45,319 nucleotides of DNA. Origin: Verrucomicrobiales bacterium. Its GTDB lineage: Bacteria; Verrucomicrobiota; Verrucomicrobiia; Verrucomicrobiales; Verrucomicrobiaceae. The stretch spans positions 1-45,319 of the forward strand of contig JAGRPD010000019.1 of the NCBI GenBank assembly GCA_020439875.1, written 5' to 3'. Under the pieces are notes generated by a model. The model had not been told where the DNA came from. It worked only from the letters and a program-made list of their open reading frames with translations, and ran no database searches. How positions within the stretch are numbered: the stretch's first letter is position 1; each line of letters starts with the position of its first letter. The translations under genes and the position numbers were made by a program. Below, piece by piece: positions 24,293-32,680 of the stretch.

Positions 24293-25444
24293 ATGTGGGA
24301 TGCCTTCTTGAACCGCCTCGGATCAGCCCTTCAGAACGAGGCCAAACGGAAACAGATACTGGGTCAGTTTTGGCGTCTGATCCGGCGCATGATGGCCCTC
24401 TCCGGCTGGGCTTGGATCTTCCTCGCCAGCGGAGTTTTTCTCGCCATGCACTGGATTGGCGAACGGAATCTCACAACCGGTTTCCTGCTCTTCCTTCCTC
24501 CCGTCATTTGGTTTTTGCCGCTGCTCTTTGTGCTTCCGGCCTGCCTCATCGCCGCCCGAAAGACTTTCCTGTTTGTCCTCTTGATCACAGCATGGCTGCT
24601 CTATTGGGGACTCGACTGGCGACCGGGAGCAGCGGATGAGCTGCTCACCCAACCCTCTACCCGCGGCCCAAACACCCTCACCGTCCTCACCAACAATCGA
24701 GGCCAGCACGCGGGTCAAAGTCTGCAGCCCTTCAAGAACCTGACTCAACCCGATCTCATGGTTTTTCAAGAGGCCTCTGCTAGAGCTGCAGGCTATCTCA
24801 ATGCTCCGGGTTACACCGAATTCATCGATGCCAAAAGCATCGGCGAATTCACTCTGCTGAGCCGTTTCCCCATCAAAACAGCTGAACTCCTGCCAAACCC
24901 CGACGACCCCTCCAAGCCCCATCTATTTGCGGCTCGGTTTGTCGTTGCGTGGAGAGACAATCAAGAAATTGCCGTCTATTCGGTGCACCTCCCATCCCCA
25001 CGAGATTTCCTCCTCGCCCTCCGCCGCGGTGCCTTTCTCTACGGTGTCCTCGGCGTGGCTGGAGGTTCGTGGTCCGAAAAAAAACAGCACTACGAATCCT
25101 TTTTCGATCAGCATCTGCGGTTCACCGAATCCCTCCTCCAGCAGGTGCGCTCAGACCCCCTGCCCGTCGTCGTAGCTGGTGACTTCAATGCTCCCAGCGT
25201 CGGTTACATCCATACCCTCCTCACCCAAGATCTCGCCGACACCCAAGAGACTTCAGGTTCTGGTTTCGGATTCACTTTTCCTGGTACCACTCACAATCCT
25301 CTCAGCCTCGGCGGCCCTTGGATTCGGATTGACTGCCTCTTTGTCAGCACCGCCTGGCGCAGCCTCGCCTCCATGGCTGAGCCCGAGCGCCGCAGTCAGC
25401 ACCGCGCCGCCTGTGCGGTTTTGGAGTTCCAGACCACTCCATAA
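24293..25444 (+). CDS. Membrane-anchored endonuclease/exonuclease/phosphatase-family protein (copy 1)
   Basis: The 383-residue protein has three N-terminal membrane helices (about residues 34-110), then an EEP catalytic domain. Visible active-site positions are Asn135 (NNRG), Glu160 (FQEA), His232 (SVHL), Asp297/Asn299 (GDFN), Asp347 (RIDCLF) and His370. The usual final Ser-Asp-His is Ser-Gln-His here, so the Asp that orients the catalytic His is replaced by Gln369. EEP enzymes cut phosphodiesters or phosphomonoesters; the target here is unknown and could be a lipid-linked or nucleotide-linked substrate, given the membrane anchor and position next to the polysaccharide kinase. A close paralogue lies at 39808. 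The topology suggests a periplasmic catalytic domain, but that is not proven. Confidence 0.88.
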   Translation: MWDAFLNRLGSALQNEAKRKQILGQFWRLIRRMMALSGWAWIFLASGVFLAMHWIGERNLTTGFLLFLPPVIWFLPLLFVLPACLIAARKTFLFVLLITAWLLYWGLDWRPGAADELLTQPSTRGPNTLTVLTNNRGQHAGQSLQPFKNLTQPDLMVFQEASARAAGYLNAPGYTEFIDAKSIGEFTLLSRFPIKTAELLPNPDDPSKPHLFAARFVVAWRDNQEIAVYSVHLPSPRDFLLALRRGAFLYGVLGVAGGSWSEKKQHYESFFDQHLRFTESLLQQVRSDPLPVVVAGDFNAPSVGYIHTLLTQDLADTQETSGSGFGFTFPGTTHNPLSLGGPWIRIDCLFVSTAWRSLASMAEPERRSQHRAACAVLEFQTTP

Positions 25445-25452
25445 AAAAGCGA

Positions 25453-25476
25453 CGGCGGGACCAAATCCCACCGCCG
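25453..25476. terminator. Likely bidirectional terminator
   Basis: A GC-rich stem CGGCGG/CCGCCG closes over a short loop between two converging genes that end at 25444 and 25498. An A-run just left of it (25443-25448) would give a U-run for minus-strand transcripts. On the plus strand no T-run follows, so it is stronger in the minus direction. Confidence 0.55.
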
Positions 25477-25497
25477 CAGAAAGCTCAAATGAAGAGT

Positions 25498-27753
25498 TTA
25501 AGCCTGGACCGCTCGGTCACCAGTCACTGTATTTCGAGCGGAATCCTCATCCTCCAGAGAATCGTAGTACGAGGACGAGTAGTAGTAGTAGTTGTAGTAA
25601 TTGCTAACCTTGCCCAGATCCAAGTCGTTGAGCACCAAGCCATAAACATGTGCTCCAGATTTGTTCAGCAATGTTACCGCATCGGCAACATCCTTCCTCG
25701 GTGTCTGCTCCGCTCGCACCACAAAGACCACACCGTCCACTGCGCGTTGCAGGCTCGATGCCTCACTGAGCCCCAATACCGGCGGCGTATCGATCACGAT
25801 CCGGTCATACCTCTCGCGAACCTCATCCAAAACCCGATCAAATATTGCCTGACACAACAGATCGGTCGTTCCCACGATCACTGGACCCCGAGGAATCACA
25901 TCCAATCGATCATTCGCGCTCTTCTGGATCGCATCGTCCAAGGTGCAATCCCCTTTCAGCAAGTGCGTCATCCCCAACTCATTGGATACATCGGTAAATC
26001 CATGAATGCGTCCCCGGCGCAAATCACAATCCATCAGCAGTGTCCGTTCACCCATCGACTGAAAAGCCCAGGCCAAATTCGCCGCCTGACTGGTCTTTCC
26101 CTCCGACGGACGCGAACTGGTGACCATCACGACCTTGTCCCCCCCAGGACGACCACTGGGATTGAGCACGATGTGACTGCGGATCAAACGGAAGTTCTCC
26201 AGCAGGAAATTCGGCACCTTGGCTCCAATCGCAGGCGATCGACAGACGTCTTCTAGGATCGCTTTTTCGGTGTGCGGCGTGATGCCTATCCCCTTCAGAC
26301 CCGTCGCATCCTCCAGCTGCCCCAGCGTGGAGGACGTCGTGTTCATCATGTTCACCAACGTCGGCACTCCCAACGCTCCACCTACCGCCAGCAGAAGCGA
26401 AACGGAAAGCAATTTCATCTTGTTGGGAGACACAGGGATTCTGTCGCGAAGGGAGGTGTATCCCTTGAACCTCATGTCCACCCAATCGCGCTCTTCCGAA
26501 AACGCAATGACCGCCACCTTCGAGGACAGTTCTTCACGAGCTTTATCCCACATGACTTTCGCTTTTTCACGATCCGAATAGGCCTGCCCTGAAATTCCCA
26601 ACTCCTCGTTGACCTTGTGATACTCCGGAAGGCGTTCTTCCAAGGTCACGAGTTTGCTCTCGTAATGTTCTTGCTCGAGTTCGAACCTCTGCCTCAAGAC
26701 CGCCAATTCCGCACGAAGCGCCCTCTCGTTGCTCTCCAGCTTCTCGTTCAAATCCTTCATCACTCGATGCTCAGGCAAGTATTGTTTGGAAGACTGGGCG
26801 ATTTGATCTTCGAGGATGCGGCGTTCCTTTTCCAATTCCTGCCAGGAGTTCAGTTCCTCCACCATGCCAGGTTGCACCACGACCTCTGTGGAGACTTTTG
26901 GTGCTTCAATCGTTGTCACAGGGCCCGGAGTGCGCTTACGCAACAGATCTCCCACCTTCACCTCGCGCTCCTTTTCAAAGGCCGTCAACAAAGACAATTC
27001 TTCCAGAACGGCGGCAATCGACAAGGGTTGCCCTGACTCACGCGGCAGACTCTCTAGCTTGGCCCGCACCTCGACCATGCGTCGAAGGATCTCTTTGGTG
27101 ATCACCAAGTCGCGGGGCAAGTCGTTGAGCCTTGATTGCTCAATCGTTGATTCCGTGATTTTTTCTTCTCTCTCGAATTTGGACAAGTCTTTCAGGCTCT
27201 CTTCCGCCTTTGCTTCCAACGCAGTAAGCTCCTTGGAATATCGCTCCAAGGCATTGTCTCGATATTGTGCCCAGGTCTCCTCTTGCAGCAAGCGGAAGGT
27301 TTCCACCAGAGCTTTGGGAAACTCTCGAGCAACCTCGGGGGACTTAGCCAAAACGGTGACCTCCATGTGGCTCGTATCCACGATGCCCGCCTGAACACTT
27401 CGGATGATCTTGACTACATCCTCCCAGGTCGCAGCTTGGCCAACGAGTCCCATTCGACGAGCTGTTTCGACGATGTTTCTCCTTGAGTTGAATTCCCACA
27501 TCATCGTTCGATTCAGTCCCTCAGACTGTAGAGTCTCGGGAACCGCACGTGATTTCAACGGACTCCCATAGCCTTTTACATACACAAGAGATCGTGTCTG
27601 GTAAATCGGTGTGCCATACACAAAATAAACAATACCGGCTAGGATTCCAAAGGCCGCCATCGCCGCCATCAAACGACCATGCTGTGCGTAGTTCAGGGCT
27701 TTTCCAACCCATTCCGCCGCATCAAAGACCTTTTTTCGTGGTGCTGTTTGCAT
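25498..27753 (-). CDS. Wzc-type polysaccharide co-polymerase/bacterial tyrosine kinase
   Basis: The 751-residue protein has an N-terminal membrane helix (about 30-50), a long periplasmic coiled-coil region (about 170-440), a second helix (about 443-467) and a cytoplasmic BY-kinase. The kinase shows Walker A (SSRPSEGKT, about 541-551), Walker A' (LLMDCDLRRGR) and Walker B (IVIDTPP). The tail has a tyrosine cluster (NYYNYYYYSSSYYDS, about 717-731), the normal autophosphorylation site. Such proteins set polymer length and help assemble capsule or exopolysaccharide exporters. The gene lies left of the polysaccharide export cluster and reads away from it, following a small membrane protein gene after 37 bases. 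Confidence 0.94.
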   Translation of the reverse strand: MQTAPRKKVFDAAEWVGKALNYAQHGRLMAAMAAFGILAGIVYFVYGTPIYQTRSLVYVKGYGSPLKSRAVPETLQSEGLNRTMMWEFNSRRNIVETARRMGLVGQAATWEDVVKIIRSVQAGIVDTSHMEVTVLAKSPEVAREFPKALVETFRLLQEETWAQYRDNALERYSKELTALEAKAEESLKDLSKFEREEKITESTIEQSRLNDLPRDLVITKEILRRMVEVRAKLESLPRESGQPLSIAAVLEELSLLTAFEKEREVKVGDLLRKRTPGPVTTIEAPKVSTEVVVQPGMVEELNSWQELEKERRILEDQIAQSSKQYLPEHRVMKDLNEKLESNERALRAELAVLRQRFELEQEHYESKLVTLEERLPEYHKVNEELGISGQAYSDREKAKVMWDKAREELSSKVAVIAFSEERDWVDMRFKGYTSLRDRIPVSPNKMKLLSVSLLLAVGGALGVPTLVNMMNTTSSTLGQLEDATGLKGIGITPHTEKAILEDVCRSPAIGAKVPNFLLENFRLIRSHIVLNPSGRPGGDKVVMVTSSRPSEGKTSQAANLAWAFQSMGERTLLMDCDLRRGRIHGFTDVSNELGMTHLLKGDCTLDDAIQKSANDRLDVIPRGPVIVGTTDLLCQAIFDRVLDEVRERYDRIVIDTPPVLGLSEASSLQRAVDGVVFVVRAEQTPRKDVADAVTLLNKSGAHVYGLVLNDLDLGKVSNYYNYYYYSSSYYDSLEDEDSARNTVTGDRAVQA

Positions 27754-27790
27754 TGCTCTACGAAGGATTTTCTTTCAAGTACCTGATCTT

Positions 27791-28102
27791 TTACTTTTTG
27801 GCCACAAATTTCTCCTTGGCCTTTGCAGGCGGACCAAACACAAATTTCATGAAAGAATAATCCGCGCAGATCAAACAGCGGATCAGGTAAAGATACATGC
27901 CCACAACAGGGACCAAAACCACAAGGACCAGCCAAACCCATCTCATAGTCAAGGAGATCGGCTGGACACGGATGCTCGCCATCGTTGCGCCGAGCAGAAT
28001 TAACCATGCAACCAACAAGCCCCAATAAATCAACGGATGTTCATTCAGGGGTTGAATCGTAAAAAAACGAATGATTGTCTCTCTCATTGCAATCTTCTGC
28101 AA
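27791..28102 (-). CDS. Small membrane protein with phospholipase-D N-terminal-like helices
   Basis: The 103-residue protein has two membrane helices at about residues 24-42 and 53-75. The second (WLVLVVLVPVVGMYLYLIRC) resembles the short PLDc_N membrane module (a helix with Pro-Val-Val-Gly followed by Tyr). The C-terminus is basic. It is directly upstream of the tyrosine kinase gene and probably shares its transcript, so an accessory role in the exporter is plausible but not shown. The TTG at 28102 has GGGAGGT about eleven bases upstream; an ATG at 28087 is an alternative start. Confidence 0.65.
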   Translation of the reverse strand: MQKIAMRETIIRFFTIQPLNEHPLIYWGLLVAWLILLGATMASIRVQPISLTMRWVWLVLVVLVPVVGMYLYLIRCLICADYSFMKFVFGPPAKAKEKFVAKK

Positions 28103-28185
28103 ATCTTCTACTACCTCCCAAGGCTACCATATCTCTTCCATCTCCGTCCAATCATTTCGCAATATTTCATCGCAAAAGCGATTCC

Positions 28186-28498
28186 TGTCAGCGGCCACTT
28201 AAAGTGCACCACTTTGGGGCGTGTCCAATGTCCTCAAAGTCGCCATGCACCAAACCATTGTTACCCTGTACTCGACAGGGTGCTCCATTCGTCAAATCGC
28301 CCGCCAATTGGGCATTAATCGCCGCCCTGTGGCGCGTTATGTCGCTGCCTCCACTTCTCCTCCCTTGGGACAGGCTCAAGCTACTCAAAGACCATTCTCT
28401 CAAAGCCAGCCTGCGCGCCAAACGCCAGCGAGCCGCCCTCTCTCCAGACTTCCGCTCCCAACCGCTTGCTCCCCTCTCAAACCATTTCGATGCGTAGG
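28186..28498 (+). mobile_element. IS21-family remnant, left end
   Basis: The segment starts with TGTCAGCGGCCACTTAAAG, which looks like the terminal repeat of an IS21-type element with a repeated CCACTT. It continues into the first part of an istA-like gene and then stops abruptly before the promoter and operator of the regulator gene. No istB and no right end are found. The right edge is approximate. Confidence 0.6.
28221..28498 (+). pseudogene. Truncated IstA transposase (IS21 family)
   Basis: The frame encodes an IstA N-terminus: HQTIVTLYSTGCSIRQIARQ with helix-turn-helix continuation LGINRRPVARYV. A Pro/Ser/Gln-rich linker follows, as in many IS21 relatives. The catalytic DDE core and everything after about residue 95 are missing. 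The frame runs on by chance to 28556. It cannot be a working transposase. Confidence 0.6.
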
Positions 28499-28549
28499 CC
28501 CTGGCAGATGCGGCGGAAACTGGAAAAACTCGTTGCAATTCGTTCAGTC

Positions 28550-28569
28550 CGTTTAGAATTCTCTAAACG
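28550..28569. promoter_or_regulatory. Operator-like dyad before the GbsR/MarR-type regulator
   Basis: Perfect 8-base arms CGTTTAGA and TCTAAACG are separated by four bases (ATTC). The dyad ends five bases before the ATG at 28575 and contains a -10-like TAGAAT (28554-28559); a TTGCAA at 28533-28538 could be a -35 but sits only 15 bases away. A dimeric winged-helix regulator bound here would block its own promoter, so autoregulation is the simplest reading. No Shine-Dalgarno motif fits, because the dyad occupies that position. Confidence 0.6.
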
Positions 28570-28574
28570 CTGGC

Positions 28575-29117
28575 ATGACCTCCACCCTCAACTCCCGATC
28601 CTGGACGACAGAACGGCGGCGTTTCGTCGAAGCCGGTGGGAACACCACGTACGCCTGCGGCCTGGGGCGCATGGTCGGGCGCGTGTTCGCGCTGCTGTAC
28701 CTCACGCCGGAGCCCCTGGCGCTGGAGCAGATCGCGGAAAGCCTCGCCGTCAGCAAGGCCAGCGCCAGCATCGTGGTGCGCCAGCTCGCCGCCCTGCATG
28801 CCATCCGCCGGGTGTGGGTGCCGGGGGACAGGCGGGACTTTTATGAAGCGGAGACGGACTTCGGCGTCATTTTCCGCGACGGGCTCATGCCGGGCGTGCG
28901 CAAGAAGCTCCAATCCGCGCGCGCCCAGATCGAGCGCATGATGGAGGCGGAGGCCGCGTCCGACGTCCTGGAAGTTTCGCTGAGCGCTGCGCCGGATGAG
29001 GCGACTCTCACCCGCGAGCAGCGCGCGGAACTGCGCCGCAGGCTGAAAAACGCCCGCTCCCTGCACAGCCGGATCGACCGCGTGCTGGGCAGCAAGTTGC
29101 TGTCCCGCTTTCTCTGA
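28575..29117 (+). CDS. GbsR/MarR-family transcriptional regulator
   Basis: The 180-residue protein has a winged helix-turn-helix at about residues 35-100. Its LALEQIAESLAVSKASASIV is the typical recognition region, and the wing RRVWVPGDRRDFYEAE matches GbsR-like proteins. The C-terminal half is helical and charged and would form the dimer interface. GbsR-like regulators control osmoprotectant uptake in Bacillus; in Verrucomicrobia they often sit before polysaccharide clusters (general knowledge, not checked here). The gene is 111 bases upstream of the Wzm permease and reads the same way, so it probably governs this locus. The dyad at 28550 is its likely operator. Confidence 0.9.
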   Translation: MTSTLNSRSWTTERRRFVEAGGNTTYACGLGRMVGRVFALLYLTPEPLALEQIAESLAVSKASASIVVRQLAALHAIRRVWVPGDRRDFYEAETDFGVIFRDGLMPGVRKKLQSARAQIERMMEAEAASDVLEVSLSAAPDEATLTREQRAELRRRLKNARSLHSRIDRVLGSKLLSRFL

Positions 29118-29184
29118 CAGTTGTTAACCGATTTCTTCCCGACTTTGAGTTTGGGAACACCCACATCTTCAAACCTGCCACCAA

Positions 29185-29201
29185 TCGCACCCCGGGTGCG
29201 A
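29185..29201. promoter_or_regulatory. GC-rich dyad between regulator and export operon
   Basis: Perfect 8-base arms TCGCACCC and GGGTGCGA flank a single C. The one-base centre prevents an RNA hairpin with all pairs but suits a DNA-binding dimer. It lies 28 bases before the permease ATG. Its sequence differs from the AT-rich dyad at 28550, so a different protein would be needed, or it is chance. Confidence 0.3.
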
Positions 29202-29228
29202 CCACGGGCGGCAGCTTGATTTGAGCCG

Positions 29229-30119
29229 ATGAACGACACGGCCAACGCCACGCCGCACGCCGTCGATTCCGGGGAAGAGTCCTGGGACATGATGATCGAG
29301 CCCCGCGCGGGCTGGTTCGAGCTGCACCTGAGCGACCTGTGGCGTTACCGGGATCTTCTCTGGATGTTCGTGCGCCGCGATTTTGTGGCGGTGTACAAGC
29401 AGACCATCCTCGGCCCGCTATGGTTTTTCATCCAGCCGCTGCTCATCACGCTGGTGTTCACGGTCATCTTCAGCGGTGTGGCCAAGCTGCCGACGGACGG
29501 GGCGCCGCCGCTGCTCTTTTACCTCGCCGGCACCACGCCGTGGAATTACTTCGCCACCTGCCTCACGAAAACGTCCACAACGTTCAAGGACAACGCCAAT
29601 CTCTTCGGCAAGGTGTACTTCCCGCGCCTCGTCACGCCGCTGTCCATCGTGATCTCCACCTTGATCCAGTTCGTGATCCAGTTCGCCACGCTGGTGATCG
29701 CCCTCGGCTGGTATCTGGCAAAGGGAGCGGAGCTGCATCCGAACTTTGCCGGCATCCTGCTGGGCACGCCGCTGCTGATTCTGATGCTGGGCGCGCAGGG
29801 GCTGGGATTTGGCATCATCATCTCCGCGTTGACCACGAAGTATCGCGACCTCGCCTTCGTCGTCGGCTTTGGCGTGCAGCTTGCCATGTACGCCACACCG
29901 GTCGTGTATCCGCTCTCCATGGTGTCGGAAAAGTACCGCGCCTGGCTGGAGCTGAACCCCATGACGGCGATCATCGAGGCATTCCGCGCCTTCTACCTTG
30001 GTGCCGGCACGTTTTCCTGGTCGATGCTCGGCTGGTCGGCCGGCGTCACCGCCACCGTGCTGCTTATTGGCATCGTGATTTTCAACCGCGTGGAAAAGAC
30101 CTTCATGGACACGGTGTGA
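29229..30119 (+). CDS. wzm: ABC-2 polysaccharide export permease (Wzm-like)
   Basis: The 296-residue protein has an amphipathic N-terminus then six membrane helices. The segments WRYRDLLWMFVRRDFVAVYK and QTILGPLWFFIQPL are typical of the Wzm/TagG permease N-terminal region; YLAGTTPWNYFATCL and NANLFGKVYFPRLVTPL follow as in the family. It forms the membrane channel through which a lipid-linked glycan is exported by the ABC pathway. The ATPase partner is two genes downstream (31327), with an acyltransferase gene between them. The start at 29229 lacks a strong ribosome binding site. Confidence 0.95.
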   Translation: MNDTANATPHAVDSGEESWDMMIEPRAGWFELHLSDLWRYRDLLWMFVRRDFVAVYKQTILGPLWFFIQPLLITLVFTVIFSGVAKLPTDGAPPLLFYLAGTTPWNYFATCLTKTSTTFKDNANLFGKVYFPRLVTPLSIVISTLIQFVIQFATLVIALGWYLAKGAELHPNFAGILLGTPLLILMLGAQGLGFGIIISALTTKYRDLAFVVGFGVQLAMYATPVVYPLSMVSEKYRAWLELNPMTAIIEAFRAFYLGAGTFSWSMLGWSAGVTATVLLIGIVIFNRVEKTFMDTV

Positions 30120-30158
30120 GCATGCCGCCGGGCTGCATCACTTTGTAAAGTGTGACTC

Positions 30159-31298
30159 ATGGGCTGTTTGCGATTGTTCCTCGCTCTGGTTGTGGTGGCG
30201 GCGCACACCTTGTCGGCCGGGCGGTTGCCGCTGATTGGTGGCAATCTGGCGGTGCGACTGTTTTTTGTGGTGTCTGGCTTCTACATGGCGCTGATCCTTT
30301 CGGCAAAATACAACCAGCCCGGCGGCTTGGGCCGACGGTTGTTTTACTCCAACCGGGCGCTCAGGATCTTCCCTCTGCTGGGGCTGGTGCTGGCGCTGGA
30401 GGTGGTGTTGGCGTTTCTGGTGCCAGCGCTTACCGGCGGCCCTTGGGCGGAGTGGCCGCGCCTGCTCGGCAGGCTGTGGGATCAAGGCCGGTTCACTGCC
30501 ATTGCGGCGATGGCGGGCGCGCAGATTTCCGGGTTCGGTGTGGATCTGGTGCATTTGTTTTCCTTCGATGGCTCGGGCGGTGCCCACTGGTACAGCGGTC
30601 CGGTGACTGGCGATGGATTTCGCGGTTGGCAGCCATTGCCGATGTCACACGCATGGTCGATCTCCTGCGAGTTGGTGTTTTATTTGCTCGCCCCCCTGCT
30701 GGCGCGCTTGCGGCTGCCGGCACTGGTCGGCGTTGCGGTGGCCTCGGCGCTGCTTGATCCCATCATGGCCAAGGGGGCAGGGCTCGTCGCGCTCAGCGAT
30801 GTGGCGTCGAGTTTTGCCGCGCCGCTGCAGTTTGGTTACTTCATCCTGGGTATCCTGGCCTATCGCCTCTATCTGCACCCGCGCTGGAGCCCCGCATTGC
30901 TGCCTGGGCTGGTGCAGGCGGGGATCGTGGCAGGCTTCTTTGGGCTGTGCGTGTTTTACTCCGTCTGGAACCGGTTCAGCTACACGGGCACGCTGGTGCT
31001 GCTCTATACGGGTGTCACGCTGTCCATTCCGGTGCTCTTCGCCCGTTGCGCGCGGCTGTCGTGGGATCGGGAGATCGGTGATCTTTCGTATCCGGTCTAT
31101 CTCGTCCACGTCACCGTGATCCGGTTGTTTGATCTGCCATCAATCGGTGGCCGGTTTGGGGAGGGGTTTCGGGGCAGCTTCCCGCACACCGCGGCGGTCG
31201 CAGCGGTCAGCATCGCGCTGTCCTGGGTGATCGTGCATACGATTGACCAGAGGATCGATGCCTACCGCCAGTCGCGCCTTCAGCGTGCGGCGGCATGA
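30159..31298 (+). CDS. Acyltransferase 3 (OafA-like) membrane O-acyltransferase
   Basis: The 379-residue protein has about ten membrane helices. It opens with LRLFLALVVVAAHT, where the His of the family active site is present, followed by VRLFFVVSGFYMAL and the Arg-rich loop SNRALRIFP. These are the three hallmarks of the acyltransferase 3 family, which adds acetyl or other acyl groups to sugars from the inside of the membrane. It sits between the permease and ATPase genes of the export system (gaps of 39 and 28 bases), so it probably modifies the exported glycan. The acyl group and target sugar are unknown. Confidence 0.93.
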   Translation: MGCLRLFLALVVVAAHTLSAGRLPLIGGNLAVRLFFVVSGFYMALILSAKYNQPGGLGRRLFYSNRALRIFPLLGLVLALEVVLAFLVPALTGGPWAEWPRLLGRLWDQGRFTAIAAMAGAQISGFGVDLVHLFSFDGSGGAHWYSGPVTGDGFRGWQPLPMSHAWSISCELVFYLLAPLLARLRLPALVGVAVASALLDPIMAKGAGLVALSDVASSFAAPLQFGYFILGILAYRLYLHPRWSPALLPGLVQAGIVAGFFGLCVFYSVWNRFSYTGTLVLLYTGVTLSIPVLFARCARLSWDREIGDLSYPVYLVHVTVIRLFDLPSIGGRFGEGFRGSFPHTAAVAAVSIALSWVIVHTIDQRIDAYRQSRLQRAAA

Positions 31299-31326
31299 TG
31301 GCTGTCGTGCCCGCCAATTCAGACTT

Positions 31327-32664
31327 ATGGGAACCGTCATCCAGGTTGAAAACCTTTCCAAGCTCTACCGCCTTGGCGAGGTGAGCACGGGGACGATTTC
31401 GCACGACATCAACCGCTGGTGGCACCGTGTGCGGGGGAAGGAGGATCCGTACGCGCAGGTGGGCCAGGTGAACAACCGCGAACGCAGCATGGCGGGCGAC
31501 GGACTGCGCCCCGAGGATCACTACGTGTGGGCGCTGCGCGACATCAACTTCCGGGTCGAGCATGGCGAGGTGCTGGGAATCATCGGGCGCAATGGCGCCG
31601 GCAAAAGCACGCTGCTCAAAATCCTCTCACGGGTCACGGCGCCGAGTTCCGGACGCATCAAGGTCAAAGGCCGCATCGCCTCCCTGCTGGAGGTGGGCAC
31701 AGGTTTCCATTCCGAGCTGACCGGACGGGAGAACATTTTTCTCAACGGCGCGATCCTCGGCATGAGGAGCGGGGAAATCCGGCGCAAGCTCGATGAAATC
31801 GTGGATTTCTCCGGCTGCGCGGCTTACCTCGACACGCCGGTGAAACGCTATTCCAGCGGTATGACGGTGCGCATGGCCTTCGCTGTGGCGGCGTTTCTTG
31901 AGGCGGAGATTTTGGTGATCGACGAGGTGCTGGCCGTTGGCGATGCTGAGTTTCAGAAGAAGTGCCTCGGCAAAATGGGGGATGTGGCCGCGCTGGGGCG
32001 CACGCTGCTCTTCGTGAGCCACAACATGGCCACCATCCAGCGGTTGTGCGGGAGGGTGCTGCTGCTGGATTCTGGTGTGACTGCCGGTACGGGTGACGCT
32101 CCCAGCATCATCGGGAAGTACTTTCGACACAACAATCTGGGATCAGCGACCTCCGTCCTTTGGCCCATCAATGAGGCACCGGGAAACTCGAAAGTGCTAT
32201 TGAGAAAGGTCGCAATTGTGGACGGCGCTGGACGGGTCCTTCCAGATCAAGTTCTTTCGACCGAGTCGGTCGCCGTTATGATGGAATTTGACGCGTTTGC
32301 CGTGCTTGACAGGTTGGTCGTGGGTATTGAGATTTGGCAGCCGGACGGGGCGGCAGTTCTGACATCTTACCACCGGGACATGGATGATTCTCGTCAGATG
32401 CGCTACGAGCACGGCACAAACCGGTGGCAGGTTACGATTCCATCTGGCCTTCTCAATGCGGGACGTTACGTGGTGACCGCCTGCATCGGTGAGCATGACC
32501 GTGGTTGGATCTGCCGGGTCGAGGCAGCGGTTCGGTTTAGCGTGATTATCAGCCATGGAACTTCGCAATTTCTCCGCGAATATCAAGCGCGCGGCATCAT
32601 CCGGCCAGGAGTGATAGCTCCTGTTCTCGAATGGGAAAAGTCGCGCTCAGATGACGAGACCTAA
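31327..32664 (+). CDS. wzt: ABC transporter ATPase with carbohydrate-binding tail (Wzt-like)
   Basis: The 445-residue protein carries Walker A GRNGAGKST (87-95), the signature region YSSGMTVR (175 on), Walker B with Asp199 (LVIDEV) and the switch His232 (VSHN). A long insertion between the first strand and Walker A (about 18-65) is typical of polysaccharide exporters. Residues about 290-430 form a Wzt C-terminal-like beta-sandwich, which in characterised systems recognises the non-reducing end of the finished glycan, often a methylated or otherwise capped sugar. That fits the many methyltransferases downstream. The ATG at 31327 is chosen because the upstream extension would overlap the acyltransferase gene and lacks family similarity. 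Confidence 0.95.
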   Translation: MGTVIQVENLSKLYRLGEVSTGTISHDINRWWHRVRGKEDPYAQVGQVNNRERSMAGDGLRPEDHYVWALRDINFRVEHGEVLGIIGRNGAGKSTLLKILSRVTAPSSGRIKVKGRIASLLEVGTGFHSELTGRENIFLNGAILGMRSGEIRRKLDEIVDFSGCAAYLDTPVKRYSSGMTVRMAFAVAAFLEAEILVIDEVLAVGDAEFQKKCLGKMGDVAALGRTLLFVSHNMATIQRLCGRVLLLDSGVTAGTGDAPSIIGKYFRHNNLGSATSVLWPINEAPGNSKVLLRKVAIVDGAGRVLPDQVLSTESVAVMMEFDAFAVLDRLVVGIEIWQPDGAAVLTSYHRDMDDSRQMRYEHGTNRWQVTIPSGLLNAGRYVVTACIGEHDRGWICRVEAAVRFSVIISHGTSQFLREYQARGIIRPGVIAPVLEWEKSRSDDET

Positions 32665-32680
32665 CAATTGATATAATACG

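Noticed and set aside
25560-25606. A GTA/AGT-rich trinucleotide run that looks like a microsatellite
   Set aside because: It simply encodes the tyrosine cluster at the C-terminus of the BY-kinase.
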